A stretch of DNA of 64,000 bases from Polaribacter sp. IC073. Its GTDB lineage: Bacteria; Bacteroidota; Bacteroidia; Flavobacteriales; Flavobacteriaceae. Below, one piece after another: positions 1 through 8,686 of the stretch. Both the position numbers and the translations under genes were made by a program. Location: NCBI RefSeq assembly GCF_007997075.1, contig NZ_VORS01000005.1:248001-312000 (forward strand), given 5' to 3'. The notes beneath the pieces were generated by a model. It was not told the origin of the DNA. It worked only from the letters and a program-made list of their open reading frames with translations, and did no database searches. How positions within the stretch are numbered: the first letter of the stretch is position 1; each line of letters begins with the position of its first letter.

Positions 1-506
1 CCTCTTCCACCACCACCAGAAGCCGCTTTTAACATGACCGGGTAGCCAATTTTTTCGGCTTCGCTTAATGCAATTTCAATATTTTCTAAAGGCTTTTCAT
101 TGCTGCGAATCACGGGGATGTTGTTGGCAACCGCCACTTCTTTTGCCGTAATCTTATCTCCCAAAGACTTTAAAACAGACACTTTTGGTCCGACAAAAAT
201 AAGGCCATTGTCTTCACATTTCTGAGCAAGGTTTGCGTTTTCAGACAAAAAACCATACCCAGGGTGTACCGCATCTGCGCCGCTTTCTAAAGCAACTCTA
301 ATAATTTCATCGATGTTTAAATACGGTTTTAAGGGCGCAGTGTCTTCGCCTATTTGGTAAGATTCATCTGCCTTGTATCTGTGCAGCGAGTACCGATCTT
401 CAAACGTATATACACCAACGGTTTTTACGTTTATTTCTGTACATGCTCTAAAAATACGAATTGCTATTTCGCCTCTGTTGGCAACCAATACTTTTTTAAT
501 TTTCAT
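1..506 (-). CDS. pyc: Pyruvate carboxylase, N-terminal fragment (gene runs off the left edge)
   Basis: Reading the minus strand from the ATG at 506 gives about 168 residues of a biotin carboxylase domain: a start of the form KKVLVANRGEIAIRIFRAC, then ADAVHPGYGFLSEN and the glycine-rich ATP-grasp loop AASGGGGRG at the window edge. The stretch following the first strand (TVGVYTFEDRYSLHRYKADE) resembles pyruvate carboxylase more than acetyl-CoA carboxylase AccC or propionyl-CoA carboxylase, so the enzyme probably makes oxaloacetate from pyruvate and bicarbonate in the cytoplasm. The biotin-carrier and carboxyltransferase parts lie outside the window, so the assignment to pyruvate carboxylase rather than another biotin-dependent carboxylase is likely but not proven. 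Confidence 0.85.
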   Translation of the reverse strand, partial: MKIKKVLVANRGEIAIRIFRACTEINVKTVGVYTFEDRYSLHRYKADESYQIGEDTAPLKPYLNIDEIIRVALESGADAVHPGYGFLSENANLAQKCEDNGLIFVGPKVSVLKSLGDKITAKEVAVANNIPVIRSNEKPLENIEIALSEAEKIGYPVMLKAASGGGGR

Positions 507-1343
507 CTTAGGAACGGTGTTTTAGCGTTTAAAAAAAAGTTTTACGGCTAAAGATACTAAGTGAAATTGAGGAAGTCGAATTTTTTAGAAAATATTTAAA
601 AACTTTATGCGTAGCACAAGGCATTGCAATGCTTGCACCTGTTGCGAGGTGCCAAACAAAAACAACCAACGAAACGGCCCCCTCAATGTTCTGCAGAAGA
701 CTTCTTAAATAGCTGTTGGTAAGAACGTAAAAAAAAGAAAACAATGGGGGGATGTCTAATTCTTAAAAAGGTGCTAAAAACAAGAAATAATTAATTTATT
801 TGTAATTATTTGTAAAAATTAAGAAAACGTTGAAAACTTCAAGGGAATTGTGAATAAGTATAAGTTCGAATACCCAACAAGAAGCTTTAATTTTATAGGT
901 GCAAAGAAAGAGGTCTTTATTGTTGCTGCAGAAGCATTCACAAAAGAATCCTAGCCTGCTGATAAATTAATTTTTAGAGCGCAAAAGAGCCTTTCTCTTT
1001 ACAACCATAAAAAAAGCCTTAAAGAGGGTACTTTAAGACCTTTTTTTAAACGGTAACACTTTAAGAAGTGTGTAGTTTCATCTTGAGACCATAAAATTAC
1101 AATACTTCTTTTAGCTTACCAAATTTATTTAGTTAAAAATAAAGCAGGCTACCACACTGCATTTGGTAAAACAATGACTTAATTATTAGTTAGTTAACTC
1201 CCTTTTGTGCTTGTGTACAAAATGGTAATGGTGTGTAAAGACGTGTACACTATTGGCAAATTGCAGAGTTTTTAAAGCGCGCTAGAAGAGGTTTTTGTAT
1301 TGCTGCCTCTTTAAAAGCAATACACTTAAAATTTTATGTTATT
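507..1343. other. Long intergenic region without a convincing gene
   Basis: About 840 bp between pyc and the HU-like gene. No open frame looks like a real protein. A short frame at about 850-954 (plus) encodes some 34 residues of normal composition and is followed by a terminator-like hairpin at 1009-1047, so it may be the 3' end of a decayed gene. Otherwise only AT-rich spacer was seen. Confidence 0.5.
1009..1047. terminator. Bidirectional terminator-like hairpin
   Basis: An A-run and CTTAAAG (1018-1024) pair with CTTTAAG (1031-1037) and a T-run (1041-1047). The stem is about 15 bp with a small internal loop. No obvious gene on either strand ends directly before it. Confidence 0.5.
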
Positions 1344-1736
1344 ATGGTACAAATTATACCAATTAGTAAATCGAATCCGCAAGACAGAATCGCGGCAAAT
1401 AAATATTATGCACAAGTAGTGGCTTCTGGTAAAACAGATTTAGAAAGGTTGGCATACTTGGTCTCCAACCAAAGTACGGTGAGAGAAGCAGATTGTTACG
1501 CCGTAATCTTGTCTTTATTACACAATATTGTAGACGAATTAAAGCAAGGTAAAATTGTGAAATTAGACAAACTGGGTTCTTTTCAAATAGGCATTAATTC
1601 GAATGCTGTAGACACCTTAGAAGAGGTATCTGCGAGTCTTGTAAACAAGGTGCGCATTAAGTTTAGACCCGATAAAAGAATGAAGAATTCTTTAAATATC
1701 AATACCATTCACTTTACCACCGCCAAAGGAGTGTAA
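1344..1736 (+). CDS. HU-like DNA-binding protein (histone-like family of Bacteroidota)
   Basis: A 130-residue protein with the layout of the Bacteroidota HU-related family: a basic N-terminal segment (MVQIIPISKSNPQDR), helices with conserved small and hydrophobic positions (STVREADCYAVILSLLHNIV), and the turn KLDKLGSFQIGI, which matches the LGxFxxx beta-arm entry of HU/IHF. It probably binds DNA as a dimer and acts in nucleoid architecture, but a specific role cannot be read from the sequence. It is longer than classical HU (about 90 residues), as usual for this subfamily. It stands alone and is followed directly by a strong terminator. Confidence 0.85.
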   Translation: MVQIIPISKSNPQDRIAANKYYAQVVASGKTDLERLAYLVSNQSTVREADCYAVILSLLHNIVDELKQGKIVKLDKLGSFQIGINSNAVDTLEEVSASLVNKVRIKFRPDKRMKNSLNINTIHFTTAKGV

Positions 1737-1758
1737 GAGCGTATGTGTTAAAAAAAAC

Positions 1759-1791
1759 AACCTCAATAACAATTGTTATTGAGGTTTTTTT
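1759..1791 (+). terminator. Rho-independent terminator of the HU-like gene
   Basis: A perfect 28-bp palindrome at 1759-1786 (arms AACCTCAATAACAA and its complement) runs into a T-run at 1785-1791, 22 bp after the stop codon. Confidence 0.85.
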
Positions 1792-1824
1792 ATGCCCAAA
1801 AACCAACGTTCTTCTTAAAAACAC

Positions 1825-1938
1825 ACCGCAGCTTTTAAAAAAACCTAGGAAGCTTATGCGCAAGAGTTCGGTAACTTTTGCTAAAAAGTATGGTAACTTT
1901 TGGGTAAAAGTTACCATACTTTTAAAAAAAGCTGCGGT
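1825..1938. repeat. Nested inverted repeats
   Basis: The inner hairpin has a perfect 18-bp stem (1884-1901 with 1906-1923) and a 4-base loop. It is enclosed by a second pair of perfect 12-bp arms, ACCGCAGCTTTT (1825-1836) and its complement (1927-1938). Function unknown; it could be a small mobile palindromic element or a double terminator. Confidence 0.75.
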
Positions 1939-2130
1939 ACTTTTATTTAGAAGTTTTTTTTTTAGGCTGTTCTGGCGGTAAAAAACAACAATGCACTCTT
2001 ATTTTAGGCCGTTATACCTCCCCAAAAGTGTGCTTTATAGGGGGAGCAACAACACGTAAAACGGTTCTTTGGGGTAGGAGGTTGCAAGGTAAGCGGCAAC
2101 CTTAAACATATGCTGCTTTTTCCTTCGCTG

Positions 2131-2160
2131 TTGTAAAAAAGAGTGCTACATTTATTTTTG
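2131..2160 (+). promoter_or_regulatory. Bacteroidota-type promoter of the methyltransferase operon
   Basis: TTG at 2131-2133, a 19-bp spacer, then TATTTTTG at 2153-2160, matching the consensus TTG-N19-TAnnTTTG of Bacteroidota housekeeping promoters exactly. The start codon at 2178 follows 17 bp later, so the leader is very short. Confidence 0.8.
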
Positions 2161-2177
2161 AAAAAGAATTAGAATTA

Positions 2178-4877
2178 ATGAACGCATCTCAAATAGAAAA
2201 AAACGTAACCGCTTTAGTAGATAATTTCAACAAAGAAGAATTTGTATTCGATTTATTAAAAGCCTACGGCATTTCTAAAACCTCTATAACACGTTTAAAG
2301 AAAGGAGATTTCAACCTCTCTAAAGTAGCAGGAGAAGTACTCTATAAAAGTAAACTACTTTTTAAAGAGGTAGCATCTGGTCATTTATTAAATACCATTG
2401 ATGAACTTACAAAAGAACCAGATACTTTAAAACACAATCCAAGATTTGTAATTGTAACCGATTATAAAACACTCTTAGCAAAAGATATAAGAACAGGTGC
2501 TGCATTAGACACCCCCATTCTTGAAATTCATAAACATTTTGGGTTCTTTTTACCTTGGGCAGGACAAGAAAAGTACACGCAGACCAATGAGAATTTTGCA
2601 GATAGAAAAGCGAGTTACAAAATGGCGAAGCTTTATGATATTTTAGTTACAGAGAACCCAACTATTTATGAGGATGGCGGTCATAATCTAAACATCTTTC
2701 TATCTCGTTTACTATTTTGCTTTTTTGCAGAAGATACAGGCATATTTTCCATTGAAGGCCTATTTACAGATACCTTAGAGCAGCATACCCAAAAAGATGC
2801 GACTGATGTTCATTGGTTTTTAGACAAACTATTTAAAGTATTAAATACTAAAAATAACAGTGAAGAAGCGGCACATTTTAAAGCCTTTCCGTATGTAAAT
2901 GGTGGTTTGTTTAGAGATACCATAGTATCACCCAAATTCACGGCAGCAGCACGTAAAATTATTATAGAGTGTGGCGATTTAGATTGGAGTGAAATCAACC
3001 CAGATATTTTTGGTTCTATGATACAAGCAGTGGTAAACCCTGCATATCGTAGTGGTTTAGGCATGCATTATACCTCTGTGCCTAATATTATGAAGGTCAT
3101 AGAACCGTTGTTTTTAAATGAACTGTACGAAGAATTTGAGAAGCAAAAAGGCAATGCTAAAAAGTTGCGCCAATTAATATTTAGACTCTCTAAACTAAAA
3201 ATATTTGATCCTGCTTGTGGGAGCGGTAACTTTTTAATTATTGCCTATAAAGAGTTACGTAAACTAGAAATACAAATATTACAAGAACTACACCCTTTAG
3301 AAACACAGCATTCTATTGTTTTTACTGAAGTGAAACTCTCACAATTTTACGGTATTGAATTAGATGATTTTGCCCACGAAATGGCCATACTTTCTTTATG
3401 GTTGGCAGAACACCAAATGAACAAGTTTTTTGTAGATGAATTACACGGTTTTGGAAAAGCAAAACCTATTTTACCGTTAAAAGAAGCTGGTAATATTACA
3501 CAAGGGAATGCAACCCGTTTGGATTGGGAAGACACCTGTCCTAAAAATGAGAGTGATGAGATTTATATTTTAGGGAATCCGCCTTATCTGGGCTATAGTC
3601 GACAAGATAACATTCAAAAAGAGGATATGAAGATTGTTTTTTCTTCTATTAAAAACTTTAAAAAACTTGATTATATCGCTTGTTGGTTTATAAAAGGATC
3701 GTTTTTTATAAAAAACACTAAACATCAATATGCATTCGTTTCTACAAATTCAATTACACAGGGAGAGCAAGTAGCTTTGTTGTGGCCAAATATTTTGAAC
3801 ATTTTAGAGGTTGGTTTTGCTCATACTTCTTTTAAATGGACTAATAACGCCAAAGGAAATGCAGGTGTATCAGTTGTTATAATTGGAGTAAGGGCTATTA
3901 GTACAGTTCAAAAAGTTATTTTTACTGATAGTATAGCTAAAAAAGTAAATAATATTAATCCATATTTATTAGATACTTCAAATCTAATTGTTCGTTCTAG
4001 TTTTAGTACACTATCTAAACTACCAATTATGATTAAAGGAAGTTCTCCTGGTGATAATGGTAATTTGTTGATGGAAGAAGATGAAAAAAATATCATTCTG
4101 AAAGAAGACCCATCTGCAATGAAATTTTTTAAAAAGTATATAGGAGCAAGAGAATTTATGAACGGTAACTTGAGATATTGTCTTCTCGTTGATGAAAATA
4201 ATTATACTGAAGCCGTAAAAATTCAACCTATTAAAAATCGTTTTGATAAGGTTTCTGATTTTAGGTTAAAAAGTACAAAAGCTTCAACAAGAGAAAAGGC
4301 AAAATACCCATATTTATTTGATGAGAATAAATATCAAGATTCTAATTCTATTTTAATTCCACAAACAGGTTCAGAAAGAAGAGAGTATTTACCAATAGGT
4401 TTTTTTGATAAATCTTATGTAATTTCAAATGCAGCAAGAGTAATTTATAATGCAGAACCTTGGTTATTTGGGCTGTTATCTTCAAAAGCTCATATGGTTT
4501 GGGTAAAAGCGGTAGCGGGCAGATTAAAAACAGATATGCAATATTCTAACACTTTATGCTACAACACATTCCCATTTCCAGACATCACTCAAAAACAAAA
4601 AGAACAAATCAACCTACACGTTTTTGCAGTCTTAGAAGAAAGAGAAAAACATTCTGGTAAAACCTTAGCACAATTGTATGACCCTAATAAAATGCCCAAA
4701 GGCTTAAAAGAAGCGCACCATCAATTAGATTTAGCGATTGAACGTTGTTACCGTTTAAAACCATTTACCAGCGATACCGAACGTTTGGAATATTTGTTTA
4801 AGGAATATGAGAAGATGATACATAAAAATACTTTGTTAGAGAAGGTTAAAAAGACACGTAAAACTAAAAAAGCGTAA
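2178..4877 (+). CDS. MmeI-like (type IIL/IIG-related) adenine-specific DNA methyltransferase
   Basis: An 899-residue class I SAM-dependent DNA methyltransferase. Motif I DPACGSGNFL begins at residue 344, and the N6-adenine catalytic motif NPPY is at 467-470, followed by LGYSRQ. The part before motif I (about 90-330) resembles the helical spacer of the MmeI family. The part after the catalytic domain (about 600-830) is expected to hold the target-recognition domain, and a basic tail follows. In true type IIL enzymes the N-terminus carries a PD-(D/E)xK nuclease. Here the first 110 residues are short and I see no clear D-Xn-ExK signature, so cleavage may depend on neighbours such as the GIY-YIG protein. 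It is the first gene of a compact operon and overlaps the next gene by one base (TAATG). Confidence 0.85.
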   Translation: MNASQIEKNVTALVDNFNKEEFVFDLLKAYGISKTSITRLKKGDFNLSKVAGEVLYKSKLLFKEVASGHLLNTIDELTKEPDTLKHNPRFVIVTDYKTLLAKDIRTGAALDTPILEIHKHFGFFLPWAGQEKYTQTNENFADRKASYKMAKLYDILVTENPTIYEDGGHNLNIFLSRLLFCFFAEDTGIFSIEGLFTDTLEQHTQKDATDVHWFLDKLFKVLNTKNNSEEAAHFKAFPYVNGGLFRDTIVSPKFTAAARKIIIECGDLDWSEINPDIFGSMIQAVVNPAYRSGLGMHYTSVPNIMKVIEPLFLNELYEEFEKQKGNAKKLRQLIFRLSKLKIFDPACGSGNFLIIAYKELRKLEIQILQELHPLETQHSIVFTEVKLSQFYGIELDDFAHEMAILSLWLAEHQMNKFFVDELHGFGKAKPILPLKEAGNITQGNATRLDWEDTCPKNESDEIYILGNPPYLGYSRQDNIQKEDMKIVFSSIKNFKKLDYIACWFIKGSFFIKNTKHQYAFVSTNSITQGEQVALLWPNILNILEVGFAHTSFKWTNNAKGNAGVSVVIIGVRAISTVQKVIFTDSIAKKVNNINPYLLDTSNLIVRSSFSTLSKLPIMIKGSSPGDNGNLLMEEDEKNIILKEDPSAMKFFKKYIGAREFMNGNLRYCLLVDENNYTEAVKIQPIKNRFDKVSDFRLKSTKASTREKAKYPYLFDENKYQDSNSILIPQTGSERREYLPIGFFDKSYVISNAARVIYNAEPWLFGLLSSKAHMVWVKAVAGRLKTDMQYSNTLCYNTFPFPDITQKQKEQINLHVFAVLEEREKHSGKTLAQLYDPNKMPKGLKEAHHQLDLAIERCYRLKPFTSDTERLEYLFKEYEKMIHKNTLLEKVKKTRKTKKA

Positions 4878-5743
4878 TGGATAGAGGTGTGATTTTTAGT
4901 GACGAATCTGGTCAAGATAATGACAATAGGTATGGTGCAATTTGTACAGTATCAGGTTATAGAAAGAATTTGATTTCTTTACATCAATGTTTAGAAACAA
5001 TAATGACTGATTATTCTAAAAGTGAAATCAAATTTAAAGACGTAAAGGGTGGTTTAAAATTAAAAATTGCAAAAGAATTTGTTGTTCAAGGATTAAATGA
5101 GATTGATTCAAAAAACATTAAAATTCACGTTTTAGTATGGGATAAGCAGGATGCTAGGCATAATATTCAAAATAGATGTGACATTCAGAATTTAAAGAGA
5201 ATGTACTATAAAATCCTGAAAGAAGTTAAAAAAGATTGGTCGTATATTAATGATTGGTCATTTTATCCAGATGAGTTCACTGCAATAAATTGGCAAGACG
5301 ACATTGTTAAGTATGTTGAAAAAACGAAATTATTTAACAATTCAGAATTATTTGATGCTGTTTCGCAATTTAAATTTCCGAATTACCAAAAGGCTGTAGA
5401 AAAAGACTCTAAGCTAATGTACAATATTCAGTTAACCGACTTATTTGCAGGTATAGTTAGGGGTTCAAGACTAAACAGTAAAGAATATATTCAGTATTTA
5501 GAAAATCAGAAAAATCAAATTTCATTATTTAAAGAAAATAGTATTTCTATTTCATCTAATTTAAAACCAAAATTAGAGTTGATGCACTATTTTAAAGAAG
5601 AAAGTTCTAAAAGAAAACTTGGAGTTGGTTTTAAAGAAAATAATTATTTTGAAACTTTCAACAAAAAAAATAATATTTTTATTTGGCATTATAAAGCCAA
5701 ATCTGAATATGATAAAGCACCTATTAAAGTTAAAAAAACCTAA
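4877..5743 (+). CDS. DUF3800 domain protein
   Basis: A 288-residue protein starting with the DUF3800 signature IFSDESG (residues 6-12, acidic D9-E10) and carrying the later motif QLTDLFAGIVRGSR, where the conserved aspartate of the family sits. DUF3800 proteins are thought to have an RNase H-like fold with an acidic active site and occur often beside restriction or other defence genes, but no activity is established to my knowledge. Start and stop are both shared with neighbours through TAATG junctions, so it is translationally coupled to the methyltransferase before it and the RhuM gene after it. A nuclease-like accessory role is inference. Confidence 0.8.
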   Translation: MDRGVIFSDESGQDNDNRYGAICTVSGYRKNLISLHQCLETIMTDYSKSEIKFKDVKGGLKLKIAKEFVVQGLNEIDSKNIKIHVLVWDKQDARHNIQNRCDIQNLKRMYYKILKEVKKDWSYINDWSFYPDEFTAINWQDDIVKYVEKTKLFNNSELFDAVSQFKFPNYQKAVEKDSKLMYNIQLTDLFAGIVRGSRLNSKEYIQYLENQKNQISLFKENSISISSNLKPKLELMHYFKEESSKRKLGVGFKENNYFETFNKKNNIFIWHYKAKSEYDKAPIKVKKT

Positions 5744-6741
5744 TGGAAAACAACCAACAAAACATCATCATTTATAATACCGCAGACGGTAAAGCAGCTG
5801 TAAGTTTATACACCAAAGATGGCAACGTTTGGATGAACCAAAGTCAGCTTTCAGAACTTTTTGACACCTCTGTACCAAATGTGAGTATGCATATATCTAA
5901 CATACTAAAAGAGAAAGAGTTAGTAGAGGTTTCAGTTGTTAAGGATTACTTAACAACTGCCCAAGATGGTAAAGAGTATAAGGTAACATTTTATGCCTTA
6001 GATATGATTTTGGCGATTGGTTTTAGAGTACGTAGCAAACGTGGTACTCAATTTAGAATTTGGGCAAATCAAAATCTTAAAAACTATATGATTAAAGGGT
6101 TTATTATGGATGATGAACGCCTAAAAAACCCTGATGGCAGACCCGATTATTTTGATGAGTTATTAAAACGTATTCGAGAAATACGAGCATCAGAAAAACG
6201 CTTCTACCTAAAAGTAAGAGATTTATTTACATTAAGTAGCGATTATGATAGTTCAGATAAAGCCACTCAAATGTTTTTTGCAGAAACACAAAATAAATTA
6301 TTATATGCAGTTACCCATAAAACAGCAGCAGAGTTAATAGTGTCAAGAGCCAATGCAAAAGACCCTAATATGGCATTATCCATTTGGAAAGGAAACCAAG
6401 TAAGAAAACAAGATATATTTATTGCAAAAAACTATTTAAACGAAGACGAATTAGATTCTTTAAATAGATTGGTCGTTATCTTTTTAGAAACTGCAGAACT
6501 ACGTGTAAAAGACCGTATGGACATCACAATGAATTTTTGGAAACAAAATGTAGACAGGGTTTTAGAGTTTAGTGATAAAAAAGTACTAAAAGGATTAGGT
6601 AGTATTTCTAAAGTACAAATGGAGAAAAAAGTAAAACAAATATATTCACAATTTGATACCCATAGAAAGTTAGAAGAAGCAAATAAAGAAGATGCTATAG
6701 AGTTAGAAGAAATAGAAAAATTACTAAAAAAGAAAAAGTAG
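5743..6741 (+). CDS. RhuM-family protein (full length)
   Basis: A 332-residue member of the RhuM (virulence RhuM / Fic-DOC-associated) family. Recognisable stretches are VWMNQSQLSELFDTSVPNVS (an N-terminal helix-turn-helix-like region), YALDMILAIGFRVRSKRGTQ and FRIWANQNLKNYMIKGF, all typical of the family core. The last about 25 residues are a lysine- and glutamate-rich helix. Members are often encoded inside restriction-modification loci, but their biochemical role is unknown to me; regulation or toxin-like activity has been suggested for relatives. The gene starts at a TAATG overlap with the DUF3800 gene and ends one base before the helicase start. Three truncated relatives occur further along the island (12872-13903), and this is the only complete copy. 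Confidence 0.85.
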   Translation: MENNQQNIIIYNTADGKAAVSLYTKDGNVWMNQSQLSELFDTSVPNVSMHISNILKEKELVEVSVVKDYLTTAQDGKEYKVTFYALDMILAIGFRVRSKRGTQFRIWANQNLKNYMIKGFIMDDERLKNPDGRPDYFDELLKRIREIRASEKRFYLKVRDLFTLSSDYDSSDKATQMFFAETQNKLLYAVTHKTAAELIVSRANAKDPNMALSIWKGNQVRKQDIFIAKNYLNEDELDSLNRLVVIFLETAELRVKDRMDITMNFWKQNVDRVLEFSDKKVLKGLGSISKVQMEKKVKQIYSQFDTHRKLEEANKEDAIELEEIEKLLKKKK

Positions 6742-6742
6742 C

Positions 6743-8686
6743 ATGCAAAATATAGTACAGGTAAAATACCAACAAACAGGTAAAAGTAAAAGTACCAATG
6801 AATATGGTATGAGAGAAATGCAACAAAAAGCATTTGAGGCTCGTACGGCTCAATATTTATTAATTAAAGCACCACCAGCTTCTGGTAAATCTCGTGCGTT
6901 AATGTTTATTGGTTTAGATAAATTAATACATCAAGGTATTAAAAAAGTAATTGTTGCAGTTCCAGAAAGGTCTATTGGTAGTTCATTTGCAAAAACAGAT
7001 TTAAAACAATTCGGTTTTTTTGCAGATTGGAAACCAAACCCAAGATATAATTTATGTACACCGGGTGTAGAGAAAAGTAAAGTAGCTGCCTTTTTGAGCT
7101 TTTTAGAAAGTGATGAAAAAATACTAATTTGTACACACGCTACGTTGCGCTTTGCTTTTGATGCCATAGACGAAAAACAATTGGATGATTGTTTGTTAGC
7201 AATAGATGAGTTTCACCACGTATCTGTAGATGGAGATAATAAGTTAGGTGTTGTATTAAGTAGCATCATGGAGAAGTCTACTGCGCATGTAGTTGCCATG
7301 ACAGGTTCTTTTTTTAGAGGAGATAGCGTTCCTATTTTATTGCCAGAAGACGAAGCGAAATTCACAAAAGTCAAGTACGATTATTACCAACAATTAAACG
7401 GGTATAATTATTTAAAGTCTTTAGGTATTGGCTATCATTTTTACCAAGGAAAATATACAGCTGCCATTCACGAAGTATTAGATGAAAGCAAAAAGACAAT
7501 TATTCATATTCCAAGTGTAAATTCAGGAGAATCTACAAAAGACAAGTATGAGGAGGTTAATAGAATTATAGATAGTTTAGGAGAATTAGACTACCAAGAC
7601 CCAGACACAGGCGTTTTATATGTAATAAGTAAAACCACAGGTAAAACCTTAAAGATTGCAGATTTAGTACACGATAACCAAAAGGATAGAGATAAAATAC
7701 AAGCCTATTTACGGGAGGTAAAAAGTGTAGATGACATCGATATTATTATTGCATTGGGTATGGCTAAAGAGGGTTTTGATTGGCCCTATTGCGAACACGC
7801 TTTAACGGTTGGTTACAGAGGTTCATTAACAGAAATTATTCAAATTATAGGCAGAGCAACAAGAGACAGTGAAAACAAATCCCATTCTCAGTTTACCAAT
7901 TTAATAGCACAACCAGATGCAGAAGATGATTTGGTAAAACTATCTGTAAATAATATGCTTAAGGCTATCACAGCCTCTTTATTAATGGAGCAAGTATTAG
8001 CGCCTAATTTTAAATTTAAACCTAAATTTTCAGAGGAAGCTGATGAAGATGACGATGCAGATGATGATGAGGATACGATCAAAATAAACGGTTTTAAGTT
8101 GCCAAGTTCACAAAGAGCAAAGGAGATTATAGAAAGTGATATAAATGACTTGAAGGCAAAAATAATGCAAGATCAGCAGATGATAAAAGCAATGCCTGGT
8201 AATGTAGACCCAGAAGTTATTAATAAAGTATTGATTCCTAAAATTATTAAAGAAACCTATCCAGATTTATCAGACGAAGAGGTAGAAGCAGTACGTCAAC
8301 ACGTAGTGGTAGATTCAGTATTTAAAAATGGAACTATGGAAGAGGTTGGTGATAAGCGTTTTATTCGCATGGCAGATAGTTTTGTAAATATTGATGATAT
8401 TCATATCGATTTAATAGATACCATCAATCCGTTTCAAAAAGCATTTGAAATACTTTCTAAATCGGTAACGGCATCTGTATTTAAAGCAATTCAAGAAACG
8501 ATTGAAGCGACAAGAATAACAATGACTGATGAGGAAGCCATTATATTGTGGCCTAAAATAAAAAATTGGATTGCAAAAACAGGTGAGCAACCAAGTATGC
8601 AATCTTTTGACCCACAAGAAAGACGTTTGGCAGAAGCAATTATATTTTTAAAAGAACAAAAGCGTAAAGCAGCATCTAATGGGTAA
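6743..8686 (+). CDS. Superfamily 2 DEAD/DEAH-type helicase
   Basis: A 647-residue SF2 helicase. It has Walker A APPASGKS (residues 43-50), motif II DEFH (155-158), motif III MTGSF (about 186-190), and motif VI QIIGRATR (367-374) in the second RecA-like domain. A very acidic linker (431-445, EEADEDDDADDDED) separates this from a C-terminal helical region with no family I recognise. No nuclease domain is seen in the protein itself. Its start lies one base after the RhuM stop and its 3' end overlaps the GIY-YIG gene by 8 bases, implying co-production of helicase and nuclease. It probably supplies ATP-driven DNA translocation or unwinding for the defence operon; that role is inferred from context. 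Confidence 0.85.
   Translation: MQNIVQVKYQQTGKSKSTNEYGMREMQQKAFEARTAQYLLIKAPPASGKSRALMFIGLDKLIHQGIKKVIVAVPERSIGSSFAKTDLKQFGFFADWKPNPRYNLCTPGVEKSKVAAFLSFLESDEKILICTHATLRFAFDAIDEKQLDDCLLAIDEFHHVSVDGDNKLGVVLSSIMEKSTAHVVAMTGSFFRGDSVPILLPEDEAKFTKVKYDYYQQLNGYNYLKSLGIGYHFYQGKYTAAIHEVLDESKKTIIHIPSVNSGESTKDKYEEVNRIIDSLGELDYQDPDTGVLYVISKTTGKTLKIADLVHDNQKDRDKIQAYLREVKSVDDIDIIIALGMAKEGFDWPYCEHALTVGYRGSLTEIIQIIGRATRDSENKSHSQFTNLIAQPDAEDDLVKLSVNNMLKAITASLLMEQVLAPNFKFKPKFSEEADEDDDADDDEDTIKINGFKLPSSQRAKEIIESDINDLKAKIMQDQQMIKAMPGNVDPEVINKVLIPKIIKETYPDLSDEEVEAVRQHVVVDSVFKNGTMEEVGDKRFIRMADSFVNIDDIHIDLIDTINPFQKAFEILSKSVTASVFKAIQETIEATRITMTDEEAIILWPKIKNWIAKTGEQPSMQSFDPQERRLAEAIIFLKEQKRKAASNG

Noticed and set aside
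868..885. GTTCGAATACCC-like sequence as a tRNA T-loop
   Set aside because: No acceptor stem or anticodon arm can be built around it.
1714..1981. Frames of 67 and 78 codons behind the HU-like gene
   Set aside because: They run through a terminator and nested palindromes and are basic/aromatic by AT-rich composition only.
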